Shown: positions 1 to 9,030, counted from the first letter of the stretch. The stretch is DNA of 30,964 nt from Chara braunii (GCA_003427395.1 BFEA01000505.1:990935-1021898), one strand, 5' to 3'. Numbers and translations are program-made. Notes: generated by a model not told the origin, from the sequence alone.

Positions 1-960
1 CCCCCCTACAATTATTATAAACAGAACCAAGAGGAAGGAATGTGCTTAGTCTATGTCTCTGCAAAAGGGGCGCCCGTTAAAACACCCCCAAAGATAGAGA
101 CGTCGTTAAGTATCCTGATCTGTTCGAGGAGCCTACAGGAGGCGTAGACAGGGAGGTTGTCCATGCCATAGAGATCATCCCAGGTACTAAGACACGTAAG
201 GGTAGAATCTATAGGATGGCTCCTGCCGAGTTGGATGAGCTTCGGCGACAACTGAAAGAGCTCACAGAGAAGGGTTGGATTTGGCCTAGCACTTCCCCCT
301 TCGGCTCACCAGTATTGTTTGTTCCAAAGAAAAGGGGAACATTAAGGATGTGCATTGATTATAGAGGCCGCAATGCCATCACCGTTAAGAACGCAGAGCC
401 TCTACCACGCTGAAGACCTATTGGATAGGGTGCAGGGTGTAAGTACCATACAAATATAGACTTAAAATCCGGCTACCATCAAATTTCCAGAAGACTAGAG
501 GACCAGCACAAAACCGCTTTTCAGACCAGGTGCGGTCTGTACGAGTTTGTAGTGATGCCCTTCAGCCTTTGCAATGCGTCGGGTACATTCCAGCACGCCA
601 TGAATAGGATCTTCCATGACCACTTGGACAAGTTTGTTGTCGTGTACCTCGACGACATACTTATCTTCAGTAGATCTGCCGAGGAGCATGCTCAGCATGT
701 AGACACTGTACTTTCACTCCTTCGACAACACAAGTATAAGATAGATGTGGAGAAATGCGAGTTTGGTAGCACTCAAATCTTGTACTTGGGTCATGAAGTA
801 TTTGCGGATGGGATTAGGCCCGAAGACGCTAAGGTGGCTAGCATACGTGACTGGCCGCGACCCCAGTCTTTGACTTAGGTCAGATCATTCTTGGGAATGT
901 GTGGTTATTACCGCAACTTCGTAAAGAACTAAAGCACGATCGCATCTCCCTTGACTGATC
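1..960 (+). pseudogene. pol: Reverse transcriptase region of copy A pol, broken
   Basis: RT copies the element RNA into cDNA inside the cytoplasmic particle. Visible blocks in order are [34 protein letters not shown] (first catalytic Asp) and VVYLDDILIFS, with YLDD encoded at 645-656. The thumb/connection part follows (KCEFG, YLGHEV, SFLGMCGYYRN). The frame is broken before 216 by a 4-nt deletion and near 405 by a 2-nt deletion that leads to TGA at 411-413. It reopens at about 552, then stops at TAG 876-878, where copy B has GAG, and again at TAA 930-932. A Lys-to-Asn change precedes the first catalytic Asp block. RT identity is certain; loss of function is near certain. Confidence 0.93.
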
Positions 961-1060
961 TAACTCCACTTGACACACCGTGGCACTGGACCGACGAGTG
1001 TGAGGCAGCTTTCAAGCGTTTGAAGCATGCTCTCACGCACACCCGCAAAGGCCATTTGTT

Positions 1061-1414
1061 GTGACCACTGACAAAATCCAATACGGGATTGGCGCAGTGC
1101 TGGCTCAGCAGGAAGGGAAGAAGTTGAGACCGATCGAGTACATGAGCAAAAAAATGCCTTCAAAGAAGTTGGCAAACTCCACCTACGAGAGGGAACTCTA
1201 TGCTCTTTACAAAGCGCTTGTCCACTGGAGGCACTATCTGTTAGGAAGGTTCTTCTACTTGAGAACTGACCATCAGACCCTCAAGTGGATCAAGACTCAA
1301 CCAGTTCTCTCCGATGCACTCAAATGCTGGATTGAAGTCATAGATCAATATGATTTCAAACTAGACTTAAGGGAGAGTACAACAAGGTTGCAGACGCGTT
1401 GTCTAGGAGGGTAG
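1061..1414 (+). pseudogene. pol: RNase H region of copy A pol, fragment
   Basis: The Ty3/gypsy RNase H domain degrades the RNA strand of the RNA:DNA hybrid. The frame reads TTDKIQYGIGAVLAQ (first catalytic Asp region), then RELYALYKALVHWRHYL with the conserved Glu, then FYLRTDHQTLKWI with the next Asp. It begins just after a 22-nt deletion relative to copy B (near 1040), which removed the end of the connection domain. It ends out of frame because about 4 nt are missing near 1366, before the conserved VADALSRR junction. Copy A keeps a 12-nt stretch (about 1375-1386) at that junction that copy B lacks. Confidence 0.9.
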
Positions 1415-2211
1415 ATTACGTAGGTGCGCTGATTCTTTCTGAAGATGTAACTCGATCGTTGGATGAAGTCTACAAGGAAGATCCCATCACGATGGACATC
1501 ATCAACAAACAACAGGCTAAAGACAAGGCCACCACTGATGAGTTTGTGATGGTGGATGAGTTGCTCTTTCTTGAGAAGGCAGGGTTCAAAAGGTTAGTTG
1601 TTCCATCTAGAGAAACTTTGCGTAGTTTGTTTTTAGATGAGTGTCATGACGCAACAGGACATTTCGGCGATAAGAAGTCGAGTGCTAATTTAGTACAGCG
1701 ATTCTGGTGGCCCAACATGCTTGACGATGTGAAGAAGTACGTGGAGACCTGTCAGGTCTGTCAGCGGGACATGCTGCGGACTCAAGCTCGGGGTGGGTTA
1801 CTCAAGCCTTTACCCATTCCTGCTGGCACAGGGCAGAGTATCTCCATGGATTTCATGGATACTCTTGTGACCAGCAAGAATGGCAAGAGGCACATCTTCG
1901 TCATAGTGGATAGGTTCACTAAGGACGCTAGACTAATCGCCATGCCAGAGTCTGCCAAGATTGAGCACGTCATCAAGTTGTTCATGGACAACGGGGTGCG
2001 TGGTTTTGGATTGCCTAAGACTATCGTTAGTGATAGAGATGTCTGTTTCACTAGTGAGATGTGGAAGCAGGCCGCTGAACAGATGGGCAGCCAGCTTCAG
2101 ATGAGTTATGGGAATCATCCCGAAGCAAATGGGCAGGCTGAACAGATGAACCGAGTGGTGCAGCATCTGCTGAGGCATTACATCAAGCCCAGCCAGGATG
2201 ACTTGGGATGA
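1399..2211 (+). pseudogene. pol: Integrase of copy A: zinc finger and catalytic core
   Basis: Integrase inserts the cDNA into the chromosome. Counting residues from position 1399, the HHCC zinc finger is H83, H88, C118, C121 (spacing H-X4-H-X29-C-X2-C). The catalytic triad is D151, D212, E248, with exactly 35 residues between the last two, the retroviral/Ty3 D-D-35-E signature. GPY-type and chromodomain sequence follow, but a one-base insertion near 2200 (relative to copy B) ends this frame at 2211. This is the longest intact block in copy A. The chosen start simply follows the frameshift after RNase H; the native protein is a polyprotein, so there is no true start here. Confidence 0.93.
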
Positions 2212-2419
2212 GAAGTTGCCTCTCATCGCCAGTCTGTACAACAATGCTGTACAAAACACCATCGGTGTCAGTCCTAATCAGCTACATCTCGGATGGAAGC
2301 CTAGATCCGCTCTAGACTTCCTCCTGCCTGAAAACCGAACTGCTGCAACTCCAGGAACCATTGAATTTGGGGTCCACAGGAGGCTATTGAAAATATCAAG
2401 AAATCTCAGGAAGCAATGA
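2198..2419 (+). pseudogene. pol: Integrase C-terminal region of copy A, frameshifted piece
   Basis: This piece continues integrase in a second frame after the frameshift near 2200. It reads DEKLPLIASLYNNAVQNT and SPNQLHLGWKPRSALDFLLP, typical of the end of the Ty3/gypsy integrase core. It ends near 2370, where about 16 nt present in copy B (around 24680-24700) are missing, shifting the frame again. Confidence 0.88.
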
Positions 2420-2940
2420 TTGCTTCTGAGAACAAACGTCGCCGACAGTTCATATTTCAGGTAGGGGAACGTGTCTGGGTCAAGGCTAGTGAGTTGGGAC
2501 AGGAGTTTGGCATCTCTAGGAAACTAATGCCTCAGTATTTCGGTCCTTGGGAAGTCTTAGACATAGTGGGGAATGATTTGGATGGTCCCTCGTACGTCAT
2601 TCGTATCCCTGGTCACCTGAGCACTTACCCTGTTTTTCACACCTCCAAGCTAGCACCTTTTGCTGAGACAGCACAGTTCGCATCAAGGAGATCTATGCTG
2701 CCCCCAACTATGGATGGCCACCCGAACGTCGATGACATCCTGGATCACAGAGATACGCTTGTTCCCAAGCCACCTGGCAGGGGAAGATCTCCGAAACCTG
2801 CGAGGGAATACAAAGTTCATTTCAGGCATCACACTGATCCGAAGGAAGATCGATGGATTTCAAGGGAGGAACTGATTAAGACAGCTCCTCGGATCGTGGC
2901 AGATTATGAGAAGAAACTAAAGGGGAAGGCTCTAGCATGA
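2416..2940 (+). pseudogene. pol: Integrase tail with GPY/F module and chromodomain-like end, copy A
   Basis: The piece starts after the last frameshift and runs to the natural stop TGA of the polyprotein. It contains the GPY/F-type module (GERVWVKAS, LMPQYFGPWEVLDIVG, YPVFHTSKLAPF). About 60 residues then resemble a chromodomain: VDDILDHRD, a basic proline-rich linker, EYKVHFR, DRWISREEL and IVADYEKKLKG. Chromodomains bind modified histone tails and bias integration into heterochromatin. Here the usual WKG motif reads HFR, so the aromatic cage looks incomplete, as in divergent plant chromovirus tails; binding ability is unknown. The stop lies about 25 bases before the polypurine tract. Confidence 0.88.
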
Positions 2941-2965
2941 AGCATCTCAGCGGACTTTCGAAGCT

Positions 2966-2978
2966 AAGGGGGATGGAA
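2966..2978 (+). promoter_or_regulatory. Polypurine tract of copy A
   Basis: AAGGGGGATGGAA directly precedes the LTR start TGTGAGGAA. It is the RNase H-resistant primer for plus-strand synthesis, and it is identical at 25269-25281 in copy B. Confidence 0.85.
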
Positions 2979-4034
2979 TGTGAGGAACAAGTCCTCAAGG
3001 GGCTCTATCAGACATCGCATGTTCTGGGCTAAGGCCCCAGCAAGCCAAGTGCCCGCCCTAAGTGAAGGCGGGCCTGAATATTCGTCACAAGCCATAATTC
3101 GACATTTCCATATGTGGGTATTCAGGCTCTTGTAGCGCGCCAGTTGGTCGAGTGAACGTGCGAGCCTCACTAAGCTGCGTCGTACAGTTGGCCCAGGCCA
3201 CGAAAGTTGTGCCTGGGCACCTACACACAAAGCAGGGCCGATACATTGAGAAGCAGGCCGTCGGCCTTTGGAAAAGCAGTACCTGGGGGCCCTGCGCAGA
3301 TGCAGCTAACAGGCCGCGCCCAATTGTAAAGGGCCCAGGCCCTCAACTGCAAGTCTCGGCCTGGGCACAGGGTCTGAGGCCCAACCGGAAGCTACTGGAA
3401 GCTTCCAGCCAGGCCAAACGCAGCATCCAGCAGGCTGCCACTTCCATAAATGAAGTGAGGCAGCCCAGGCCAGGTATTCTGGCCGGTGCAGGCAATGCGG
3501 AAGTGCTGCTGCGCTCTCGCATGATGCTGCGCTGCTGCCAAGGGCGCTGACGAAGCGCGAGAGGTGAGGTGGGGCGCTGCAGGGCAGTGGGGCGCAGGCG
3601 GCCATAGCCGGGCTGCTGGTCGCCAAGGGGGTACAGCGGGCGACGAGGTGGTCTTCAGGGAAGGAGGCGTTGTGTGGGGTAGTCAAGGTCTGAGTGAGGG
3701 TGATGAGATACGTACCTGGTGCATGAAGAGAGGTCAGGTATGGTGTCGGCAGTCGTGTGCATTGGTCTTCGAGTGTCGAAGTGTGCCTGTTGCGTGAACC
3801 AGCTGTAGAGTAGAGTAGACTGGGCGCTGGGCGCCAGACAACAGAGAGCGACTTTGGATACTGTGTTGGTGTGGCCTACGGGTTTAAACATTGGCTCACT
3901 ACTTCATTGTATTGCTTTATATGGATGGTTCCTCAGTGCATTTTGTTCTCTCTGCTTTGACACGACTACTTGGACAGCTGTGTGATTTCGCAAATCGGGT
4001 TTTCTGTATATTGTTCACACTCGTATTCCTTGCA
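2979..4034 (+). repeat. 3' LTR of copy A (1056 bp)
   Basis: It begins TGTGAGGAAC right after the polypurine tract and ends ATTCCTTGCA, giving TG...CA termini. It is homologous along its length to the LTRs at 17096-18161 and 25282-26356 and to an inverted solo copy at 29688-30488. It includes the ~107-bp segment with TGAATATTCGTCAC that the 17096 LTR has lost, and it has a single copy of the 71-bp unit duplicated there. A TATA-like TTTATATGG lies about 110 bases before the end, which would suit a promoter with a short R-U5; that is inference. Confidence 0.93.
3388..3405 (+). promoter_or_regulatory. Heat-shock-element-like motif in LTR of copy A (one mismatch)
   Basis: GAAGCTACTGGAAGCTTC fits the alternating GAAnnTTC pattern of a heat shock factor site in three of its four blocks; TTC is TAC in the second block. 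The same place in both copy B LTRs is a perfect four-block match. Confidence 0.5.
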
Positions 4035-4520
4035 CAAACAGGCGGCCCTGCATGGAGGCCACAACGTTGAGTTCATATTATGAATTATGTGATTCACCTG
4101 TGGATCACATGATTGACACAGTTATATGCGTATCTCTTTTATGTATGCAGTGTTTTCATATCTGCCAGAACACAAAAGAAACGTCTCTAAGGGTTGCCAT
4201 ACTACCTGAAGAGGCGTGGGTTGCTTGAAGTCAAATGGAACCGGAGAAAAGAAAGAAAACAGCGAAAGGATGAAGATGAAGAACAGTAGGATGGAGCTGG
4301 GCAGTCTTTTTCACAGGTCATATATCCCACACAACCAAGGTGCTGTGCTGGCCTGAGAAATGTGTGGCATCATATGAATCTTGTTGTACAGCCAGTTTAT
4401 GACAAGAGTACGATATCCTCTGGATATGTATGTGCTCAGACACTGCACAGAATCTTTGGACTGCTGAGTAGATTTGGAGGATTTGGGTAGGGTCTGAGGC
4501 ATCAGACAAGGCCGGGTTCG
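4035..4520. other. No recognised gene
   Basis: I see no convincing coding sequence in this stretch directly downstream of copy A. It is of mixed composition. Its last bases (GTTTAGAATCTTACGAT at about 4524) open the first copy of the repeat that follows. Confidence 0.5.
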
Positions 4521-4521
4521 T

Positions 4522-4756
4522 GTTTAGAATCTTACGATTTAATTTTGAGGCAGTTATGGTCAAATGCACCCCACAGTCCTTAGAGTGATTGTACGCAAAT
4601 CTTGCTAGTCACTTCATTTGATCCTCGGTGAGCAATCGTTTGGCATGCCTGTCAGCTTCCACAAACTACACCCCAAAGATGAACTGCTGAATGAAATTGA
4701 GTTGTCTTGTCTCACCGGGGGATATGAAGCTGTTTTTTTTTCGCGTTTAGAGTCCG
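4522..4756 (+). repeat. Exon-like repeat, copy 1 of 3
   Basis: The unit starts around GTTTAGAATCTTACGAT, continues TCAAATGCACCCC, and ends GGGGGATATGAAGCTGTTT followed by a T-run and CGCGTTTAG. Its second half is open in one frame after TAG at about 4607, reading EQSFGMPVSFHKLHP, DELLNEIELSCLTGGY. Copies 2 and 3 preserve this reading with few changes. I do not recognise the protein family. Copy 1 is separated from copy 2 by a 335-bp AT-rich island. Confidence 0.75.
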
Positions 4757-5090
4757 ATAACAAAAAGACTAATTGATAGAGCTTTTTCCTAGTAGGAAAA
4801 AGCCGATATTTCAGTTCTGTTACTGAATCACGAAAGCAGCTCAGGTTTTGAACTTAGATCAATTGCTCAATTTGCAGAAATTTTACACAGTGAAAGTCTT
4901 TTTCTTGAAACTTTAACTTTCATTCCAAAAGATCTTCATTTTCTCAAGAAAGTTTTATGAATAATTTCACTAGACATAGTAAACAAAAAAAAAGATAAAT
5001 CGATTTTTCTGTATAATCGTTTATGTCCACCACCCCTATGTCGGCTAGTAATGATGCCTTGATTGTTACGTCCTTTTTTAGAAATTTTTC
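4757..5090. other. AT-rich island between repeat copies
   Basis: This stretch is much richer in A/T than its flanks and interrupts the repeat between copies 1 and 2. It holds a perfect hairpin at 4781-4803. A 53-codon open frame (about 4796 to a TGA near 4960) contains NHESSSGFELRSIAQFAEIL and [13 protein letters not shown]. The composition suggests a separate origin such as organellar or other inserted DNA, but nothing is recognised. Confidence 0.5.
4781..4803. repeat. Perfect 10-bp inverted repeat with 3-base loop
   Basis: GCTTTTTCCT, loop AGT, AGGAAAAAGC. The arms pair perfectly. It sits near the left end of the AT-rich island. A terminator-like hairpin or the relic of an excised element are possible readings. 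Confidence 0.8.
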
Positions 5091-5297
5091 TGCTCAAATG
5101 CACCCCGCAGAGTCCTTAGTGTGATTGTACGCAAATCTTGCTAGGCACTTCATGCGATCCTCAGCGAGCAATCGTCTGGCATGCCTGTCAGCTTCCACAA
5201 ACTACACCCCGAAGACGAACTGCTGAATGAAATTGAGTTGTCTTGTCTCACCGGGGGATATAAAGCTGTTTTTTTTTTCGCGTTTAGAATCTTACGA
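5091..5297 (+). repeat. Exon-like repeat, copy 2 of 3
   Basis: This copy starts at TGCTCAAATGCACCCC and ends with the T-run, CGCGTTTAG and AATCTTACGAT that also begin copy 3, so copies 2 and 3 are in tandem with a period of 226 bases. The frame containing GMPVSFHKLHPEDELLNEIE is open. Changes from copy 1 include Gly to Ser, Phe to Ser and Lys to Glu codons, so there is no obvious purifying selection. Confidence 0.78.
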
Positions 5298-5600
5298 TGG
5301 AATCTTGCAGTATTTGTGCTCAAATGCACCCCGCAGAGTCCTTAGTGTGATTGTACGCAAATCTTGCTAGGCACTTCATGCGATCCTCGGCGAGCAATCG
5401 TTTGGCATGCCTGTCAGCTTCCACAAACTAACCCCGAAGATGAACTGCTGAATGAAATTGAGTTGTCTTGTCTCACCGGGGGATATAAAGCTGTTATTAT
5501 AGTCAATAGTCCTCCAGGCACAAAGATCACAATTGTGACCCCAGCCAAAGTACAGGTGGGAGAGGAGACACTAAATTTCTCCCTTGGAGAGATTGAATTC
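5285..5600 (+). repeat. Exon-like repeat, copy 3 of 3, with longer open frame
   Basis: This copy matches copy 2 up to GGGGGATATAAAGCTGTT. It then diverges from the T-run version and continues in the same frame with VIIVNSPPGTKITIVTPAKV and QVGEETLNFSLGEIEF, up to GAATTC at 5600. One base is missing in CTACACCCC (near 5430), so the upstream frame is shifted. At 5601 a TTAA-flanked miniature element begins. The reading looks like decayed coding sequence; I cannot name the family. An open frame of 141 codons spans 5364-5786, but its last ~62 codons are miniature-element sequence. Confidence 0.65.
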
Positions 5601-5786
5601 TTAAACCACAAGTACATGGCCCCAGCCTTGCAGTCGGAAACTTGTCGCCACAAGAAAATGAGGCGGAAATGTCAAATGCTGGGCCCGCTGTTGATAAATT
5701 CGATCGGCGGCTTCGTTTTCGTTTTGCGACTCCAGAATTTGAGGTGTCAGCCACGCGGCCCAGGTGGCCATGTACTGGTGGTTTAA
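5601..5786. mobile_element. Miniature inverted-repeat element, TTAA target type (best copy)
   Basis: The 178-bp body (5605-5782) has 17-bp terminal inverted repeats matching at 16 of 17 positions: ACCACAAGTACATGGCC at the left and GGCCATGTACTGGTGGT at the right. Both ends are flanked by TTAA (5601-5604 and 5783-5786), the target duplication used by piggyBac-type transposases. No transposase is encoded, so it would be non-autonomous. Related ends recur at 6675-6850, 12627-12776, 12909-12923 and 12952-13136. The piggyBac link is inference from TTAA alone. Confidence 0.72.
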
Positions 5787-6670
5787 AGAGAGGTAGAGAG
5801 GCAGGCATTATGAAGTTCCTGGGACATTACATCCTGTGTATGTGCAAGGTAGTGACATAGGGGTAGGCCAGAGGGCTTTCGGTCCAATTGTTTGCTGTGG
5901 CAACTTCGCCGGGAGGAGAGGTCAGGAGAGGGGTGGGCGAATGTCCAGGGTGCAAATGATTGCTGTGGGAAGTTCCGGGGAAGGGGAGGGAGAGGTGCGG
6001 GGGAAAGTCTAGTCACATCCTTTTGGGAGATGAAAAGTTCTTTGTGTAGAGAGTATGGCTTTTTTTATATATGAAGGTGGAAGCGGAATTATGGTTCTGG
6101 GTGAGCCCATCTTCCCTGTATGTTTCCTATGCATGAAAGGAATAATTATATTTTGTCTGATTCTTCTCTTGTCCTCTGATACGAGTGATATATGTGATGG
6201 CCCTCATAGTTTCCAAAGTACAGTATACGAGTTCTTGTAGATTTCGTTCCCCCAGTGTAGTTCATTCATTTCAGGGAAGGTAACGTGATCTTGGTACTGT
6301 TTTTTTTCTTTTTTTTTAGCGGAGAAACAGCCTGGGGCTGTGTGCTAAGAGGTGATAAGGGCAACCCCCTATGATACTCCCATGGGTGCCCCGGGCTGAT
6401 TGTTCAAGAGAGAAGGAAAAAAAGTGGGCTTTTTCTTTTCGTTGTGGGGAGAATAATTTTTCCTCGCAGGAGGATAAGGGTATGGAAACCCAATAGGAGG
6501 AAAATATTGTAGAGTAGAGTTGAAAAAGGTGGAGGAAAGATGGGTGGCAGTACTTGGATGGACGTGTGTGCTGCCCTGGGCTATATTCATTTGAAAATTG
6601 AAATGAACCGACATGGCACTGTAGCAATAGCTGGCAATAGCTGGTCGCTCACTGCTGATTTCTTCGGGAG
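5787..6670. other. No recognised gene; G-rich direct repeats
   Basis: No supported gene is seen. A frame reading HYEVPGTLHPVYVQGSDIG (about 5806-6010, plus) is open for some 70 codons before TAG, but it is G-rich and unrecognised. GCTGTGGCAACTTCGCCGGG (about 5893) and GCTGTGGGAAGTTCCGGGG (about 5963) are diverged direct repeats. A T-run lies at 6300-6320. Confidence 0.4.
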
Positions 6671-6674
6671 TAAA

Positions 6675-6850
6675 CTGCCAGGTCAACCCCAGCCTTGCAA
6701 GATCTCTTCATAGCCTACTTCGGAGGTTTTGGGCTGCTGGACCACAATGGCCGGCGGTGCCAGCCTAAAACGAAAAGGACTGTGCCGCTGGCGGTTTCGG
6801 CAAAGCTTGGTGCGCGATGCAGCACCACCAGGCCGGGGCGTACTGGTGGT
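6675..6850. mobile_element. Miniature inverted-repeat element, degenerate copy
   Basis: The right end is GTACTGGTGGT (6840-6850). The left end, ACTGCCAGGTCAACCCC, is a decayed version of the family terminus followed by the shared CAGCCTTGCA. The flanks are GTAA and TGGG rather than clean TTAA. The interior (6718-6850) matches 13008-13136, including GGACCACAATGGC and the palindromic GGC...GCCAGCC core. Confidence 0.55.
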
Positions 6851-6984
6851 TGGGAAAGGTAAACAGGGAAAGCATCCCTGATGGTAAGCTCCTTGGGGGT
6901 GAAGGGCACTGTTCTAAGGGCCAGAGCCAGGGTTGTCGTGCGGGGGTCCAGGAGGCCCAAGCCGGGGTAGAGGTTTCACCCCCA

Positions 6985-7212
6985 AACCCCCGCTGCAGGG
7001 ATCCCTGACCCCTGCCCCTGCCAAATTACCCCTGCCCCTGCCCCNACCCCNCTCCCGGCCNGCNCCCTCGCCCCTGCAGCCGGCACCCCNCNCCCNCNCC
7101 CCCNCCCCNGCCCCTGCCCCTGCAGCCCCTGAACCACCGCCCCCCGCACCTACACTCCTGGCCCCGCCCCCGCCCCCGTCCCTGCCCCCACCCTCGCCCC
7201 TGTCCGCACCCT
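6985..7212. repeat. C-rich low-complexity tract (CCCCTGn) with ambiguous bases
   Basis: The tract is dominated by CCCCTGCC-type repeats. Single ambiguous bases are concentrated at about 7045-7109, typical of poor base calling in C-runs. Long open frames here (proline-rich on plus, glycine-rich on minus) are composition artefacts. Confidence 0.85.
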
Positions 7213-7771
7213 GTCGGGGGTGGACTACCCTGGCCAGAGCCCATAGGTGGTATTTCATGCCAGGACAGCATCCACCTGGGCACTATCATGGCCATGTTCA
7301 TGCTTTCCAACCATGGATTGAACTAGTAGGGCCTGCCAATCTTCAGACCAAGCCGCAGCCCTTGGAATATTGCCAGGAATGGACACGCCAGTAGCCTGAG
7401 GGTATTACTGCATTTCCTAGGAGATTATGAGATGCAATTTTTGAAAATTGCCTTGAGCGAGGGTATTGATGGGAATGCAATTTTTGAGTAGGGATACTTC
7501 TTTGAAGAGATGGTTTTTGGATTGGGCATACCTGGTTACTTTGTGCTATAATTTGCGTCCGTGGCTCGCTGTATGGGGGCAGTGCATCAGGGATGCACCA
7601 GCGTGAACTGTAATTTGCAGGCATGGTAGGGATTCATCCCTGGGCAGCAGCCCAGTGCTTTGTTTGTGGCCATTGATGGGGTCATAATCTGTGGTGATGA
7701 AATCCAATAAGTGAAACCTTGCCCCTGGTTTAGAAAAGCTTGCTCCTGAGGGATGAGACTGTTGTGGTGAT
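7213..7771. other. No recognised gene
   Basis: I see no coding region, structural RNA or clear repeat. Two short similar phrases occur: GGTATTGATGGGAATGCAATTTTTGA and AGATGCAATTTTTGAAAATT, around 7425-7490. Confidence 0.4.
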
Positions 7772-7794
7772 CCCTTTTTTTTTTTTTTTTTACT
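7772..7794 (-). repeat. Poly(T) tract, possible retroposon tail on the minus strand
   Basis: The run of about 18 T is followed by ACTCAC. Read on the minus strand it is GTGAGT followed by poly(A), and it lies downstream of the minus-strand tRNA-like sequences at 8556-8757. A similar T-run plus ACTCAC occurs at about 28762-28787. A link between tail and tRNA-like head is inference. Confidence 0.35.
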
Positions 7795-8555
7795 CACAAG
7801 ACTCCCATCCCACCACTCCTCTCGATATATCTCTCATGGCGCACCCCCACTCCATTTCTATCTTACCTCATGCGAGGAACATCACTCTCTACTGGAGCAA
7901 CCTGACCAGACGGCGGAGGCGGGCACCGACGCTGAATGAGCTCCCCCATTCAGCCCCAGTTGAGGCACTAGCGTACAAGCCTCGTTATATGGGAACCTCG
8001 GGAGCTAGGCACATAGTTCTCAGCTAGTCCCGTGAGTAGTGAGGGCACTCATAGGCAGTGTCTAATGGTCAACTAACCAAGGTCTTAACCTATGAGCCCC
8101 TGTAAGCACTAACCTAGCACAACTCGGATCATATATGTCTACTGGTAGTTGTCGAGTATGCTGGTTGTAATGTGAACTAAAGTGATGTCATAGTCTATGT
8201 GGATATGTGTGGTTGCTTTCTGCTACTTGATGAGCCTTGCTTATGTCTGTTCGCAAGGGAGAATCAACCAGTGGTAATAGTGGAGACCTCGACCGTCGTC
8301 TAACAACTACCCCCAACCTACCTCTGAAGATAACCCACCACCCCGAAATGGGTCCACAGACATTGAGAGTAGGACACACCTCTTGATTCGACATTGGTTT
8401 CCCTACAAGGCAACCCTCCCCACCATAGGACTGCCTTGGTATCACCATGCACCCAACCAACCCCTTACTACCCACCTGCCCAAGGGCGCTATGCCAGGCT
8501 CGGGACAAGTAAGTGGGGTGTAACCTACACCAACCAATTGTGCTCAGGGGAAGTT
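7795..8555. other. No recognised gene; possible retroposon body
   Basis: I see no supported protein. A 160-codon minus-strand open frame (8188-8670) overlaps the tRNA-like segments and looks incidental. A short stem CTGAATG...CATTCAG lies near 7931. Confidence 0.35.
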
Positions 8556-8625
8556 GTGGGCCGACAAAGTCGAACCCACAACCTCCCTGTTGCAACACCG
8601 GAGCTCTGCCCACTGAGTTACCACG
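8556..8625 (-). repeat. tRNA-like sequence (pol III box A/B), minus strand
   Basis: The reverse complement reads GTGGTAACTCAGTGGGCAGAGC, close to a tRNA D arm/box A. About 30 bases later it has GGTTGTGGGTTCGACTTTG, which contains the box B core GGTTCGA. The acceptor ends do not pair, so it is a tRNA pseudogene or SINE head, not a working tRNA. Confidence 0.55.
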
Positions 8626-8686
8626 TACTTGCTTACCAACTGACCATCTCGAAGGTAAGACGCCAAGCATGCCACAGGCACTATCG

Positions 8687-8757
8687 TGGGGGCAATGGGA
8701 GTTGAACCCACGACCTCCGGAGTGCCGCTTGAACGCCTTACCAACTGAGCTACATGT
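8687..8757 (-). repeat. tRNA-like sequence (pol III box A/B), minus strand
   Basis: The reverse complement contains GTAGCTCAGTTGGTAAGGCG (D arm/box A) and GGTCGTGGGTTCAACTCCC (T arm/box B). The T stem pairs well, but the 5' CACCACAT does not pair with the 3' TTGCCCCC acceptor. It is therefore likely a tRNA-derived retroposon head or a decayed tRNA. Confidence 0.6.
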
Positions 8758-8889
8758 GGTGATCTTTACACCTCTTTTGGAAAAGGTGGGTGGAAAGAGG
8801 ATTCAAACTCTGAACCTCTTTGGGTTTCTATAAGGCTGTAGTAGGACTGGATTGTAATCAAAATGGCTAAATCAGGTAGAGATATCAAC

Positions 8890-8955
8890 GGCCCTAGCTC
8901 AGTCAGTATATGAACTGTTGAAATACAGACCCAAGTTTGAATCCAGTTGCAGTCG
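8890..8955 (+). repeat. tRNA-like SINE head, plus strand
   Basis: GGCCCTAGCTCAGTCAGTA resembles box A, and AGTTTGAATCC resembles box B with two differences; the spacing is tRNA-like. An A-rich stretch and the repeat GAATTACCTGGGGCTG follow downstream, which may be the SINE body. Confidence 0.5.
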
Positions 8956-8980
8956 GATGAGTAGAGAAATAAAAAATTAT

Positions 8981-9030
8981 GAATTACCTGGGGCTGTAAG
9001 TTCAATGATGATGTCTCAAAGCTGCCCTTT
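8981..9030 (+). repeat. GAATTACCTGG short dispersed repeat, copy 1
   Basis: GAATTACCTGGGGCTG, a short spacer, then TTCAATGATGATGTCTCAA. Further copies are at about 9053-9102 and 10811-10850. They may be the body of a small retroposon; nothing is encoded. Confidence 0.6.

Larger units (their letters stand above)
1..4034 (+). mobile_element. Ty3/gypsy chromovirus copy A, 3' part (5' end outside window)
   Basis: This is the downstream part of an LTR retrotransposon: RT, RNase H, integrase and a chromodomain-like tail, then a polypurine tract and a 3' LTR. Domain order and motifs (YLDD, H-H-C-C zinc finger, D-D-35-E) are those of Ty3/gypsy, and the tail points to the chromovirus branch. It aligns nearly base for base with copy B from about 22253 onward. 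Compared with B it carries many lesions: a 4-nt deletion near 105, a 2-nt deletion near 405, stops at 876 and 930, a 22-nt deletion near 1040, and frameshifts near 1366, 2200 and 2370. It cannot encode a continuous polyprotein. Its 5' LTR and gag must lie before position 1. Confidence 0.93.

Noticed and set aside
3152-3797. Frames inside the LTRs (also 17187-17807 and 25331-25857, both strands)
   Set aside because: They recur in every LTR copy with shifting frames and have no known domain; they are LTR sequence, not genes.
6914-7394. Proline-rich (plus) and glycine-rich (minus) frames
   Set aside because: They are produced by the C-rich low-complexity tract with ambiguous bases; no domain is visible.
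8188-8670. 160-codon minus-strand frame
   Set aside because: It overlaps the tRNA-like repeats and shows no recognisable domain; the opposite strand is also open here.
8687-8757. Functional tRNA gene on the minus strand
   Set aside because: Box A and box B are good, but the acceptor ends do not pair and the anticodon arm is not clear.
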